Shown here: positions 12,272-22,263 of the stretch, in pieces
Layout of the letters: each line of letters begins with the position of its first letter
How positions within the stretch are numbered: the stretch's first letter is position 1
From: Temnothorax longispinosus
Taxonomy: Eukaryota > Arthropoda > Insecta > Hymenoptera > Formicidae
Direction: 5' to 3'
Assembly (NCBI RefSeq): GCF_030848805.1
Contig: NC_092360.1
Coordinates: 18,982,340-19,046,339 of the forward strand
Length of the DNA: 64,000 bases
Translations under genes and position numbers: made by a program
The notes under the pieces: model-generated
Told to the model about the DNA's origin: nothing
Database searches by the model: none
The model's input: the letters and a program-made list of their open reading frames with translations, nothing else

Positions 12272-15200
12272 AGCAAAAGCAAGGAGAGGTCCTGCATTGC
12301 GACAACTAATGAACCATCTTGGAACGGACCCCCAAAGTCTCGTGGGACGTGACGGCGCAATGCAGTCACCGGCAAGCCAGCAGCAGCGACGGTGGCGGCG
12401 GCCGACGTCGCCGACGTCGTCGTCGCCAGTAGACGACTTTTTGCTCTCATCATCCGGCACCACCCTACCAATTTCTCTTCGCCGCTCCTATCTCCGGGAT
12501 CCTTCTCCATGGTGGACTCGTTTCACGAGCTCGTCTTATTCCCTTAAAACGCCCACGTTTCCCATCGGATTCTTATTTGAATTCCCTGCTTGGTCGGCGC
12601 AGAGCGAGACCGAACCCCTTGCAACATTTCCTTCTTTCTGATCTCAAGTTTGACCAGAGAGAGGCAGGAGGCGGGAGGAGGCTGGCCAACGCGGTGAAAC
12701 AAATTTACGGATGAAGGAGCGACGAGTAGGAGGCGGAGCTCGGTCCTTTACTTAGGGCGAAGTTACTCGGCAAAGAAATGGTTAAGTCGTCAATTATCCG
12801 CGCACCTTGTAATCACGTAAATCTCTGTTGGTTCCGACTGAGTTTACACTGGTAAGGAGTTCGTTTTGGATATGGTAAAACTGAGTAATTGTTCGCAAAA
12901 AAAAAAACGGAATCTATCGTTTCAACAAGTAAGCTTTCTTCAACCAGTCGCGGAAATCTTCAAATTTTTATATGGACCTTTAATCAAAGTCATTCATGCA
13001 TGTATAAATTGTAACAATAACAATTATAATATAAAAAATTAACCGCGCAATCACAGACCTCCATTTATGCGCTGTAAAGTTAAATCACGCATAGAATAAT
13101 GATTAAATATTTTACACGTGTAATATATTCTACATAAAGACAATCGATAAAATTTTAAACTAACGAGCGTTCCGAAACATTAAATTTTTATCTTTTCGTG
13201 TATCCGTTTCTGCAATTATTTATAAAGAAGTCAATAAAAAAAACTAACAACAGCCGTACCTAAAGAATCACGCATTATAAATCGTGTTTGTCGACTTCCG
13301 CCTGACCGCACGAGCGTGACGGTCAGGCATGCGACATCCCCTCGTTCAGCGTTCGACGGAAGTCGACAAAGGGACGCGAAACAAGGTGGCGAAACAAACG
13401 TAGGGATCAAAGAAGAGCATGAGCGACGAAAACGCGCCACGAAAACTCGCCCTTTCGCCCTTCCTTTTTTCCTTCCACTTTTCCGCGCGAAGCTAATCGC
13501 GTTAAAGCGGACGTGCTCGAAACTAAACTCGATCCATCTGATCCCACGCAATTAGAATTCCGCTTTACACGAAAGCTCGAAAGCCCTCGGCTGTTCCATC
13601 TAAGCAGTCTCGCCATGTTTGGCGCCACAACGCTTCGCTATCTTAAGCAATTTCGACTCCCTTCAATTCGACTTTTTCGGTATTTACTTAACTCTGCGAA
13701 TCTCGCGGCGGCTCACAGTATTATGTGCGACGCGTACAAGTAAGAAGCGCGGAACAAAATTCTAGATGAAGAAATTCCGCGGAACGCAAAAAAAGTTGGG
13801 GCTCCTTCTCGTTATTCTTTACCTCACGGTCAAATAGTAATTACGTTAAATGGAACATGATTCCGGCAAGTTGACTGGGGATAATCTCTCTCTCTCTTCC
13901 GTCACTCCGCATCACCGTCCTAATTCCCTTGAGATGTCTTTACGGATGAACCATTTGTAACTTCGTTTTCCCTTCGTCTTGCGAGTCTTTTCACCGAGAG
14001 ACGCGCTCTTTATTTAAATTGTGATGCACTCCGAGCGATGCAACTTCAGCCGGCGACGGTATTCGGGACCGTCAGTAGTGCCCATCAAAACGCAGCGAAA
14101 AACGTAGCAAAGCCAAAGAAAATGCCGAAAATGCACGGTGGAAGTCTCGAGAAATTTTGCTCTCTTTCGCTTTCCGTGTTTTCTTGATTCTGTAAAACAA
14201 GAAAAGGCAAGAATGCGAGTGGCGGAGTGGTCGCCACTGGTATTTTTCAAAAATCTCTTTTTCGTCCACCCACGTCTCACTGCTTCAATCTCTTCCTTTG
14301 CGGCTTTATTCCACATCGACTATTCCGATCCTGCGTTTCTCCACTCTTCATTAAGTCGGTTTTTTCTCTCTCGCGCCAGTACCCTTATTTAAATTTAATT
14401 ACCATGCTGGTGAGGGGCACAGATTCCTCGCATGACCTGGCTACGATAAGGCGAGGTCAAAGTGCGCTCGCGCGACGCGACGTTGGCGACATCGTGGAAA
14501 AAAATCTCCGCGAGAACAAAGAAACGAAAGCGCACAAGGAATCCTTCCGTAGGATCTCCGCTTTACCTCTCCCTTCTGTCTTTCCGGCCCCTCTTCAGAC
14601 CCTGGAATGGCACGAGGCGGTAATTGCATTAAAGTGAACGTGGGTTACGCAAGAGCCGCCCCTTCCGTACGCGGAATAATAAATTCCCAGCGGCGTGCTG
14701 TAACGAAAGTTAGGGCCTGCAAGTCTTGTTTCCCGGTCCGTTAGCGGCCGAGCGGATTCCTCCTCACCTTCCCTGCTTCCGCCATCTTCAGCATTTTACT
14801 CCTTTTTCCCTCGGTTCTCGCGTCCCTCTCACTTGAAAATCCTCGAATCGATCCGAGCGCAATAATTCACGACCCCAGCCCTCATTCGTGTCGATTACCG
14901 CGCAATTGTTCTTATTTTATCTCTGGCAACGTACGAGTGAAGTTTCTGAACGCTATTTTTCTCCTTTCCTTTTGCCTTTTTCCGAAAATGAAGGAAATTT
15001 ATAAGTTAATATGTACTGTTAATTTCTACGATCGATTATCCAACAATCTTAATCTACAAAATTGTTCGAATAAAACATGAATGACTATCTTTAATCGCGT
15101 AAAAAGATTAAATAAAATCTGCCTATATATCCTCTTATAAAAGCGGTATAAAACCCTAAAGTTGGCCACTAATCGCGATTGCATTGTTCCAGCGTTATTA

Positions 15201-16371
15201 CGAACGTGATTGGTCGTCTCGATTCAGCTGTCGATTGATCGAGTGTACAAATGTTTTTTGGACAGATAATAACAAATAAAAAACATCATGCACTAGGCGC
15301 GAGCGAAGCGCGCGCTATAATCTAATATTTATAAATCGCAGTTATAAAAAATAGAAAGTAGATATACACATAAAAAGTAAAGCAGCACGCAAATTATGTA
15401 GTCCGCAAGAACTTGCATAATGTACTTATAGATGGTGTCTCTTGATTTCAGGCGCAGTTAAGACTATCACTATCACTATCACGTATATAACACCTCGAAT
15501 TCCCATAGTAACGATCGAACCATCTCGGCCAAATGACGAATTTACAGAAATTTAGTTGAATATTGTTTGACTGGGGATTCGCGCTCCAACGAGCAACGGC
15601 CATAGCCGTTTGTCGGGCCCCGACCGACGATCTTGCGGTTCTCCGCTCTCGAGCTGCGTACCCGAATTAACGCGGGTAATGGGAGGGAATCGAGCGTATC
15701 GTATTTTCGAGGATCGCCCATCGGGCGAAGTAACGAAGTGCCAGGAATTTGAAGGGAAAGACGAGAAGAGAAGCGTAGAGTAAACGCGATAGGAAGGGAA
15801 AAAACGGTGCGAAAACGGGAGACGCCCGAAGAATGCACTTTGTGCGGCAGAAAAGGACAATATCAAGACAAGGTAGAACGGATCACGTATCGGATACCGA
15901 GCGTACATACCGAAAAGGAAAACGGAAAATGTCACGTAGCGGGTGGCGGATCGCGTGAGCGCGAGCGCGTGCGCGATAGCAAAACGAACGCAAGAAAAAG
16001 AGAGCTGAGAAAAATAAGAGAACGCGCGTTTACGTGCGTGGAAAACCTGGAGAGGTATCGGAGGCCGCGGCCGTGCTACACGCGGGAGCAGAGAGGACAC
16101 CGGGGAACAAATACAATAAAGGAAGCGACGGCGCGAACGACGCGGAATGGACAAAGAGCGACGTAAGCGTCGAATGAGAAGGAAAAATGAAGGCGACGGA
16201 AATAAAAGAGAACGAAGATTCTGCCGCACGGAGCTGGAATGGCGAGAAAAAAAGGAGAAAAAGTCACCAAGCGCGGTGTACGAGGGCAAAAGTGGCGTCA
16301 AGTAGAATGAAAAAGAGAACAGAAAGAGATTGAAAAACGAGTGTGTAAACGCCCGTGTGGAAAATTGTTAA
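12272..16371. other. GC-rich to AT-rich non-coding stretch
   Basis: It alternates between CpG-rich blocks (12.28-12.75, 13.25-14.9 and 15.55-16.3 kb) and AT-rich intervals. The longest open frame, 249 codons at 15552-16301 on the minus strand, is Ser/Arg/Phe-rich, overlaps a plus-strand frame of 119 codons and has no domain I recognise. The plus strand is purine-rich from 15.8 to 16.33 kb. The only local structure I can call is the nested inverted repeat at 13287-13370. Confidence 0.5.
13287..13370. other. Nested inverted repeat, 14-bp outer and 8-bp inner stem
   Basis: Outer arms TTTGTCGACTTCCG (13287-13300) and its exact complement (13357-13370) enclose an inner hairpin, CCTGACCG (13301-13308) with CGGTCAGG (13320-13327) and an 11-nt loop. 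The outer and inner 5' arms are adjacent, so the two helices could stack, leaving about 29 nt unpaired on the 3' side. It could be a structured RNA, a protein-binding palindrome or a relic of a small inverted-repeat element. Confidence 0.6.
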
Positions 16372-16506
16372 GGCAACCCTAATAAACTTAGGGTCCCAGT
16401 AGGGCGATATCAGTTTTGGGTAGCTTAATTAATGTGTGGCCTGAATAAGGAAACCCAATAAGGGCCTTGGTGGGACTTGATCAAGGTAGCAATTTTTAAA
16501 ATAGAG
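16372..16506. other. Left flank of the two-gene locus, possible element end
   Basis: This lies beyond the 3' end of the transposase gene and changes abruptly from the purine-rich sequence before it. It holds short inverted motifs such as ACCCTAA...TTAGGGT (16376-16393) and AGGGCCTTG (16461-16469). The latter occurs in opposite orientation as CAAGGCCCT at 22338-22346, on the other side of the gene pair. This could mark subterminal repeats of the mobile element, but I could not find matching termini or a target-site duplication. Confidence 0.3.
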
Positions 16507-16574
16507 ATTATATATTTATTAAATATAACATTATATATTATATTACATTATATATTTATTAAATATAACATTAT
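16507..16574. repeat. Two copies of a 28-bp AT repeat with poly(A) signals
   Basis: A 28-bp unit at 16507-16534 recurs exactly at 16547-16574 (period 40 bp). Read on the minus strand, each copy carries AATAAA (complement of 16555-16560 and of 16515-16520), just downstream of the transposase stop at 16587. The repeat therefore probably provides the 3' end of that transcript. Confidence 0.6.
16555..16560 (-). terminator. Poly(A) signal of the transposase gene
   Basis: The minus strand reads AATAAA here, about 27 bp beyond the transposase stop codon. A second copy lies at 16515-16520 in the duplicated 28-bp unit. Confidence 0.5.
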
Positions 16575-16586
16575 TATTATATTCTA

Positions 16587-19243
16587 CTATACATGAAGTA
16601 ATGCCAGTACATATGTGTGAACTCTTCCATTAGGTTGGTTTGAGAGTTTTAATGCAACTAATTTTTGTTCGATATTTATTATTGGGCAAACAATATCCAC
16701 GGAAGTCTTTGTTTCAATTTTCCATACATGGACTTTACGTGACTGTGTCGGATAAGTAAATACATCTGTTTTTGTTTTCCAGGCTTTTGCTTCAATGAAC
16801 AGAGAGTCTTGAGATTTATTGTATCCAAAAATTTTTTTAATTTTTGCTACATATCCATTGCTCAAAAGCACAACGTTATCTGGAATGTTAGTACTAATAA
16901 CAGTGGAAGTATTAAGGATCAATGTTTTTACCATTATTTTTCCCTCTTCAAGAACCTTATAATCAATTATCTGCAGTCTAGAGGGAATTTCTTTCGGCCT
17001 ACGAGAAAGAATGTTTCTTTCATGCAGCCTGCGACAGAATTGCGCCAAGGGTTGATTGGGAGTTCTAATTAAATTTTTCATTTTTCGAAGATGGTTTTCA
17101 AATGGAAAGCAATTAATTTTGTTCAAGTCGCAACCAAAATTATCTACGTCATCGACAATGTGACCAAGATTGTGCATGTTGATAACTTGAGCTTGCTCAC
17201 CATACAAAATCGGAAGTGATAATACAAATATCTTCAAATATCGTCTCGCTTTTTCTTTGTAAAGCGAAATCAATGTTTTACTGCACAAAATCCTGAAGCT
17301 AGTATGAAGTAGTAAAAAATGATTGTACAATTGACTGGATATTAAATTTTTCAAAACAATGGGGCCGCAATACAAAAGAAAGAATCTAAATTCGGTGGCT
17401 TTCCATTTAAGAAGACAATTAATTGACCTCGGTTTTCTTTGAAATTCTTTTGGCACTTGTGCTTTTAAAGACAACATTCTGCGAGAAAGTTCTTGTCTAC
17501 TTCTTAAATTTAATCGGACTTTTGATGGTCCAATTATTAACAATTCTAATATCTTTTTAGTGGCTCCAAGGCAGCCTAAATGCATAAAATCTAGTGGACA
17601 AATCCTAGTCATATCAATTTTTGGCTTTATCAGCTCTAAAGGCGAATTTCCAATATGGTGTTCTGGATCCATTCTCTCTCGAAAAGACGTATTAGTTCGT
17701 TTTGGGTGATCAACTCCCGGATAAACTATTTGTGTTTTATTTGTTTTACCCACTTTAATTACTTTTCCATAGACGGTACACCGTTCGCATGCACTGTAGC
17801 CACCATGCCCTTTCGTGCCTTTACAAAAAGAGCGAGCTGGAGTATCAGCAACAATGGCTTTTAAATAAACCTTGAATACTTTATCATTTGATTTAAAGCC
17901 TTTTTCATGAAGATCATTTAATTCCTTTATAAAATCTTGAAAATAATCGTCCAATCTCTTCGGTTTACTAGGTCCACTGTAGATGGCAACTTCAAACGGC
18001 TCATACACATCAGGATCATAGAAAATTTTACATAAAATTGGCCAAAATCCTGTTTTTCCAGACTTTGATAATGGTACTCCGTCTATGTTGATGATTAAGT
18101 TAATATCCCCTTCGTGGAAGTCAGCCAGACAATTTTCTAATCCTCGTGCAATTCCAAAATAGACAAATTCTCCAGGTTCTTTATCCGTGGAACAATTTTC
18201 CATGATTCGAATATCATATGTTGCACCTGAGGTGCCTAAAAAAGTTTTGGCTGTTTTTGGTAAGTCGGGAAGTAATCTTTTCCTGAAAATATTCAATAAT
18301 TGATCTAAGTGTTGATGACTGATGCTGGTGTTAATTGCCCATTCACGAAGCTCTATGATTTCTGCCGGAGTTGATGTTGATGGTTCATTAAAATCAGTCA
18401 TGCTTGATCGATCATCTCTTCTAAGCAATACATTTTCATTCTGAGTATCAGAATCAGAGCTAAACTCTTGATTGGAGACATCCCTTATTTCTGTATTACT
18501 TTTGTCATTGTTGGTATCACTCACAATATCCTTGGAAGTTTCCTTTCCTATGAATGCAATCAATTCTCTCGAATATTATCAAATGACTCATTCCCGGTAA
18601 AAAATTTTTCATATAAAAACATAATTATATACTACAATAAATATGTCCATACATGTTTTTCTTCTTCCGTATAATCTCTCTTTGTATATATATACAAGAA
18701 AAATAGTAAAAAGAAGAATCTAAAAGTAATTGAAAAGATTATTTTCGTATTTTTTCTTCTTTTTTGCATTTTTTATGAAAAGTGAAGTTTGAGGTAATGA
18801 GAAAAATTTGCCAATGTATAATCATATACATATAACAACTGTTACATTTATATATGATTATATATAGGCAAAATTTTCTCATTACCTCAAGCTTCATTTT
18901 TTATAAAAAATGCAATGCTAAAATGATCTTTATATAATTATTTTTTTAGGTTCTTCTTTGTATTATTTTTTTTATATACGCACAGAGATAATACAAGAGA
19001 AAAAAACATATGGACATATTTAAGATATAATTATATATAGAATTTATGTTTTTATATAAAAAATTCTTTATCGGGTTCTTTTATTAAAAATTATAATTAT
19101 AATAATTACTTACCACTGGCGATATCTTTATCCTGTGTATATACTTCCTGAAGAATGTTTTGCATGTCACTTTTTAGTTCTTTTAAAAACATTCTGCTGT
19201 TTCTTTTGCGTTTACGTGCAAGATTCTTCTTAAGACTATTCAT
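16587..19243 (-). CDS. Tnp2/Transposase_21-like DDE transposase (two exons)
   Basis: Predicted to cut and join DNA during transposition of an EnSpm/CACTA-type element. The joined exons 19243-19114 and 18547-16587 give 696 residues. The donor is GTAAGT after 19114, the acceptor is TAG before 18547, and codon 44 is split G|GA in frame. The N-terminus (1-30) is Lys/Arg-rich and is followed by an acidic Ser/Asn linker. The core has the family-like blocks INIDGVPLSKS (Asp199), VADTPARSF (Asp278), PLDFMHLGCLG (363-366) and CFPFENHLRKMK (Glu527). Asp199, Asp278 and Glu527 are the likely catalytic triad. Cys285, His291, Cys297 and Cys300 form a zinc-knuckle-like cluster within the core. The frame is open to the stop at 16587-16589, with poly(A) signals just beyond. 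The ATG at 18563 would give a 658-residue product and 19291 a longer one; I prefer 19243. The gene is divergent from the DUF4806 gene. The superfamily is called from remembered motifs, and a domesticated host copy is possible. Confidence 0.85.
18593..19075. mobile_element. 483-bp palindromic element inside the transposase intron
   Basis: The two halves are imperfect inverted copies of each other. The left end reads CCCGGTAAAAAATTTTTCAT, and the right end read inward starts CCCGATAAAGAATTTTTTAT. Further matching blocks include CATATAAAAACATAA, AAATATGTCCATA and GAGGTAATGAGAAAA with its complement, meeting near 18838. There is no coding frame and no clear target-site duplication. It lies fully within the 566-bp intron (18548-19113) and makes up most of it, so the coding sequence is undisturbed. 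It looks like a foldback or MITE-type insertion. Confidence 0.7.
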
Positions 19244-19585
19244 TTTTCGTATTTTCCAATAATAATAAAAAAATAATTTGTTTAATAACAAATAATAATT
19301 AGAGACGACGTTTATATTGTGTTTCGGTGTACAGAGAAGGTATACACCTATTGCACTTTAAATACACTCGAGTGTGTACACCACAGCTGTAGGAGAGAAA
19401 GGCGCCAAAAAGTCACCTGATACCATTCTCTGATTGGCTGACATCAAAGTGAGACACGAGACCTCCAGCAGAGGTTACTGTCACGTGATCTGTCTCTCGT
19501 AGAAGATCTCTCGTTTGCCGGGTCCGTAAATAATTTACTTGTTTCCTGTGGCTTCAGTGTAATTACGTGATATATTGTCGTATAA
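19244..19585. promoter_or_regulatory. Presumed bidirectional promoter and 5' leader region
   Basis: This spacer separates the divergent transposase and DUF4806 genes. It contains three copies of GGTGTA/TACACC (19326-19331, 19343-19348, 19377-19382). The first two form an inverted repeat with 7-bp spacing. It also holds the palindromes ACACTCGAGTGT (19364-19375) and GTGTACAC (19374-19381), a reverse CCAAT motif (GATTGGCTG, about 19431-19439) and an E-box CACGTG (about 19492-19497). The sequence up to 19585 ends in a good GTAAGT donor and is the likely 5' untranslated exon of the plus-strand gene. Promoter function is inferred from position; no TATA box stands out. Confidence 0.55.
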
Positions 19586-19620
19586 GTAAGTACATTTTGT
19601 TGTTCTTATTCATCGGCTTA

Positions 19621-19756
19621 AGGTCGATTCAGACACAACCGTGCCGTGCTCGTATACCGTGAACATTTCTATTTGGTTGTCTTCTTTCTATCTTTCTATC
19701 ATTTCTTTCTGTCCGTGCACGGTACGGACTCGGCACGGCTATGTCTGAATCGAACC
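19621..19756. mobile_element. 136-bp MITE in the first intron of the DUF4806 gene
   Basis: The ends are inverted repeats: AGGTCGATTCAGACACAACC on the left and GGTTCGATTCAGACATAGCC read inward from the right, both continuing into GTGCCG. A TA lies at each border (19619-19620 and 19757-19758). It falls in the interval 19586-19894, which I read as an intron. The ATG at 19741 belongs to this element, not to the gene. There is no coding capacity. Confidence 0.7.
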
Positions 19757-19894
19757 TAAGAGTACATAAATTCTATTCAGAACATAACCATAATCAGAAC
19801 ACAAAAAAGCACAGGGCGCATAAACTCAACTTTCACAGCATAACCTCAATTTCAATTTTTCTAGTTTCTGTTCTTTACTTTATTCTGTTTTCAG

Positions 19895-21749
19895 TGCCTC
19901 GATTAGAGCCGTATCAACTTGTCAGTTTTACTGACTATATTGTAAATGGCCTTAGATCTGTCGAATGCATCCCAAACTCATGGATTTCGTACGATACAAA
20001 GATTGGATCTTGCATAGCGCCTTACATGGAGCCTCCATACGGTGATGAAGATAAAAAACTAATTCAAGATTTAATAAAAAACATGAGTGATCCGCCAGAA
20101 AGTTGGCCTCTGTATAAAATTTCCCTGCAGGGTCATGCAAGTAAAGCCTAGATTCTACTTTAAATCTTATAACAATCTCAGTTCTGCAATTTATTTTACT
20201 GCAATTTTATTATTTATTAAGGCACATATTCAGAGGGAATGAAAAGAATAAAAAAACTTTGTACCCAAGAATTTGTTTATACAACAGCGACTGAGGACGA
20301 AGGAGAAACAAAATCGAAAGCAATAACTAATTTAATAAAAAATGCGAATCCACTAAAAGTGAAATCAATTAAAGATCTTTTAAGTCGAAAAAACTTGTCA
20401 TCTGACAATGAATCAGAAGCAGAAAGTTTGACAAACAGTGAACATTGTAAACGTAAGTTTGTGCAATTTCTCAATTTAATTATTTAATAGAAAATTTAGA
20501 AGTAAAGTTATTAAACTCAATATATGTTACATTTTATTTTCAATTTAAATAAAACTTATTTTTTTCTGTCGATCTTTAGCTACTGATGAAAGTTCTTCCG
20601 GATCGGAACCTGTTTGTCCTACCTTTCATAAGAAGATAATAAAACAAAATGTGAAGAAAGTATATAACAAATCACCAGCAAATTATGATGGAAAAAATCA
20701 AACAAAGGATATTTTGAAAAAATCAGCGATATCTTCATCCATTCATGGACAATCTTCAGCTTCAACATCTTCTTCCATTAATGTACAGAATATTACTGCT
20801 GGAAAAAAAGCAACAGAAAAGCTTAAAACATCAAAAGTCTTACCAAGCAAGTGTCAGAAGACGGTAGATAAGGAAAATATCCCAACAAATTTATCAGGTC
20901 ATGGCGATCAAAATAAAAGAAATAAAGATCAGCTTATTGATGAAAACGAGGTCAACAACATTTTTACCTCCAAAAGTAATATATATTATATATAATAATT
21001 GATTTAATTAGAATAAAAAATTTGTATCGAGTATAATATTAAAATTTATTAATAATAATCGTTAATTACTATTTGCAGGTGATGCGATACTTTATCGTAC
21101 GCTGATGAGATTAGTCACAGTTGTCAAGTCCCATGGTGAGGAAATCAAGGAACTTCGATACACCATTGAGCGATCTCTAAAAATAGATGGTTGTCGAATC
21201 ACAACCAACACTTTTGTAGAAAAATACGAATTTGAAAAAATACGTTCAGTCGATGATTTCCGAGCATTTGACAATCGTTTAAAGGACGATGAAGACTTTC
21301 GTAATGACTTCGTAAGTTTTGAACTACAAAATGTGTGTCTTCAGTCAATCTCATTTACATTTTCATTTCTCTGTTTTGCAGAGTGCTGCAATAGATTGCA
21401 TTGCAGAATCAAAGATGAAGAAAACAATCAATGCAGTTCTAAAAAAATTTTTTGCACAGGAATTTGCCTTAAAGTGTACTGCTGTGAGGGAATCCAAGAA
21501 AAAAGGAGAAAAGTTAATATTAAAAGAGACGCAGTTCTATGAACAACTATTTGGTATGTATTAATATTACTGTAAGTAAAATTAGGTTTTGAGTTTTACA
21601 GAATATATATTGTTTTAGAGTTTGTCAGAAGGATTCATTCAGTCGAGGAAACCGTGACTGAAAAAATATATTACCAGAACCTCGCAATGTGTTTAAACAA
21701 TTCGAAAGACTGGGATGGAGGACGCAAGATGCGTCAGCGAGACGTCTAA
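19895..21749 (+). CDS. DUF4806-domain protein, partner gene of the transposase (six coding exons)
   Basis: Exons 19895-20140, 20222-20452, 20580-20975, 21079-21311, 21382-21553 and 21619-21749 all have GT donors and AG acceptors and keep frame. With one base from a 5' exon ending at 19585 they give 470 codons including the stop. The start is inferred: the 5' exon ends in A and this exon begins TG, so ATG forms at the junction, giving MPRLEPYQLVSF. Residues about 6-90 match the N-terminal block common in insect DUF4806 proteins (LVSFT, PNSW, PPESWPLYK, TYSEG). Residues 90-290 are Ser/Lys/Asn-rich and probably disordered. Residues 298-326 look helical. Residues about 343-433 (FEKIRSVDDF, AAIDCIAESK, KETQFYEQLF) resemble DUF4806. 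The tail is basic. Its role is unknown; divergence from the transposase suggests an accessory DNA-binding protein analogous to TnpA of plant CACTA elements. A poly(A) signal overlaps the end of the stop region. Confidence 0.8.
20933..21107. repeat. Left arm of a 175-bp inverted duplication
   Basis: It covers the end of coding exon 3, all of the following intron and the first 29 nt of the next exon of the DUF4806 gene. Its inverted copy is at 21768-21942. By direct comparison I count six differences in 175 positions, all transitions. Confidence 0.9.
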
Positions 21750-21755
21750 AATAAA
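21750..21755 (+). terminator. Poly(A) signal of the DUF4806 gene
   Basis: AATAAA directly follows the TAA stop at 21747-21749. It lies before the inverted duplication, so normal cleavage would leave that arm out of the mRNA or cut near its start. Confidence 0.5.
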
Positions 21756-21767
21756 CGGCGGAATATG

Positions 21768-21942
21768 CATCAGCGTACGATAAAGTATCGCATTACCTGC
21801 AAATAGTAATTAACGATTATTATTAATAAATTTTAATATTATACTCGATACAAATTTTCTATTTTAATTAAATCAATTATTATATATAACATATATTACT
21901 TTTGGAGGTGAAAACGTTGTTGACCTCGTTTTCATCAATAAG
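21768..21942. repeat. Right arm of the 175-bp inverted duplication
   Basis: This is the reverse-complement copy of 20933-21107, placed 19 bp after the DUF4806 stop codon. Read-through RNA would fold into a 175-bp helix enclosing the last exons. The copy includes intron sequence, so it arose from DNA and not by retrocopying. Confidence 0.9.
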
Positions 21943-22096
21943 ATAAATTATAAGTCTAATATTTTTATTATTAAGTTATATAGTCGTATTATTAAGTCAC
22001 TATAAGTCTACTTTACGTAAATATTCGTTAATCGAGTCATTAATATGTATTAATAAATAAATTAAATTCTATTTAATTTTGTATTGATTTTATATA

Positions 22097-22229
22097 GGGT
22101 AAACTCGGATAAGATGGCCATACAGGAAAGATGGCCAACCCATGTTCATTCGATGTTTCATGGCGAGCTAGATTGAAAGAACATAGGTTGGCCATCTTTC
22201 CTGTATGGCCATCTTACCCGAGTTTACCC
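22097..22229. mobile_element. 133-bp near-perfect palindromic MITE, TA-flanked
   Basis: TA flanks at 22095-22096 and 22230-22231. The arms, about 45-50 bp each, start GGGTAAACTCGGATAAGATG on the left and GGGTAAACTCGGGTAAGATG read inward from the right. They differ at only a few positions. The motif AAGATGGCC occurs twice in each arm. The high arm identity suggests recent insertion. The ends are close to those of the 964-bp element at 7430-8393, so both are probably mobilised by related enzymes. Confidence 0.85.
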
Positions 22230-22235
22230 TACATC

Positions 22236-22262
22236 CACACACACACACACACACACACACAC
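22236..22262. repeat. (CA)13 microsatellite
   Basis: Uninterrupted CA repeats start a few bases after the palindromic MITE. Confidence 0.95.
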
Positions 22263-22263
22263 C

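Noticed and set aside
11674..12510. 278-codon minus-strand open frame
   Set aside because: Its length depends on the (GA)n tract and on Ser/Arg-rich, stop-poor GC sequence. Other frames on both strands are equally open and no domain is visible.
15552..16301. 249-codon minus-strand open frame
   Set aside because: Composition follows the purine-rich plus strand (Ser, Arg, Phe, Leu). It overlaps a plus-strand frame and shows no domain or splice context.
16376..16393. CCCTAA...TTAGGG as telomere-like sequence
   Set aside because: There is only one inverted pair and no array. Insect telomeres are usually TTAGG arrays.
19741..20151. Continuous frame suggesting a 5' coding start at 19741
   Set aside because: The ATG lies at the end of a MITE, and the part before 19895 reads as intron with a strong acceptor. 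Only 19895-20140 is kept as coding.
22097..22229. Hairpin as a miRNA gene
   Set aside because: TA flanks, terminal motifs shared with the element at 7430-8393 and nearly equal arms identify it as a MITE.
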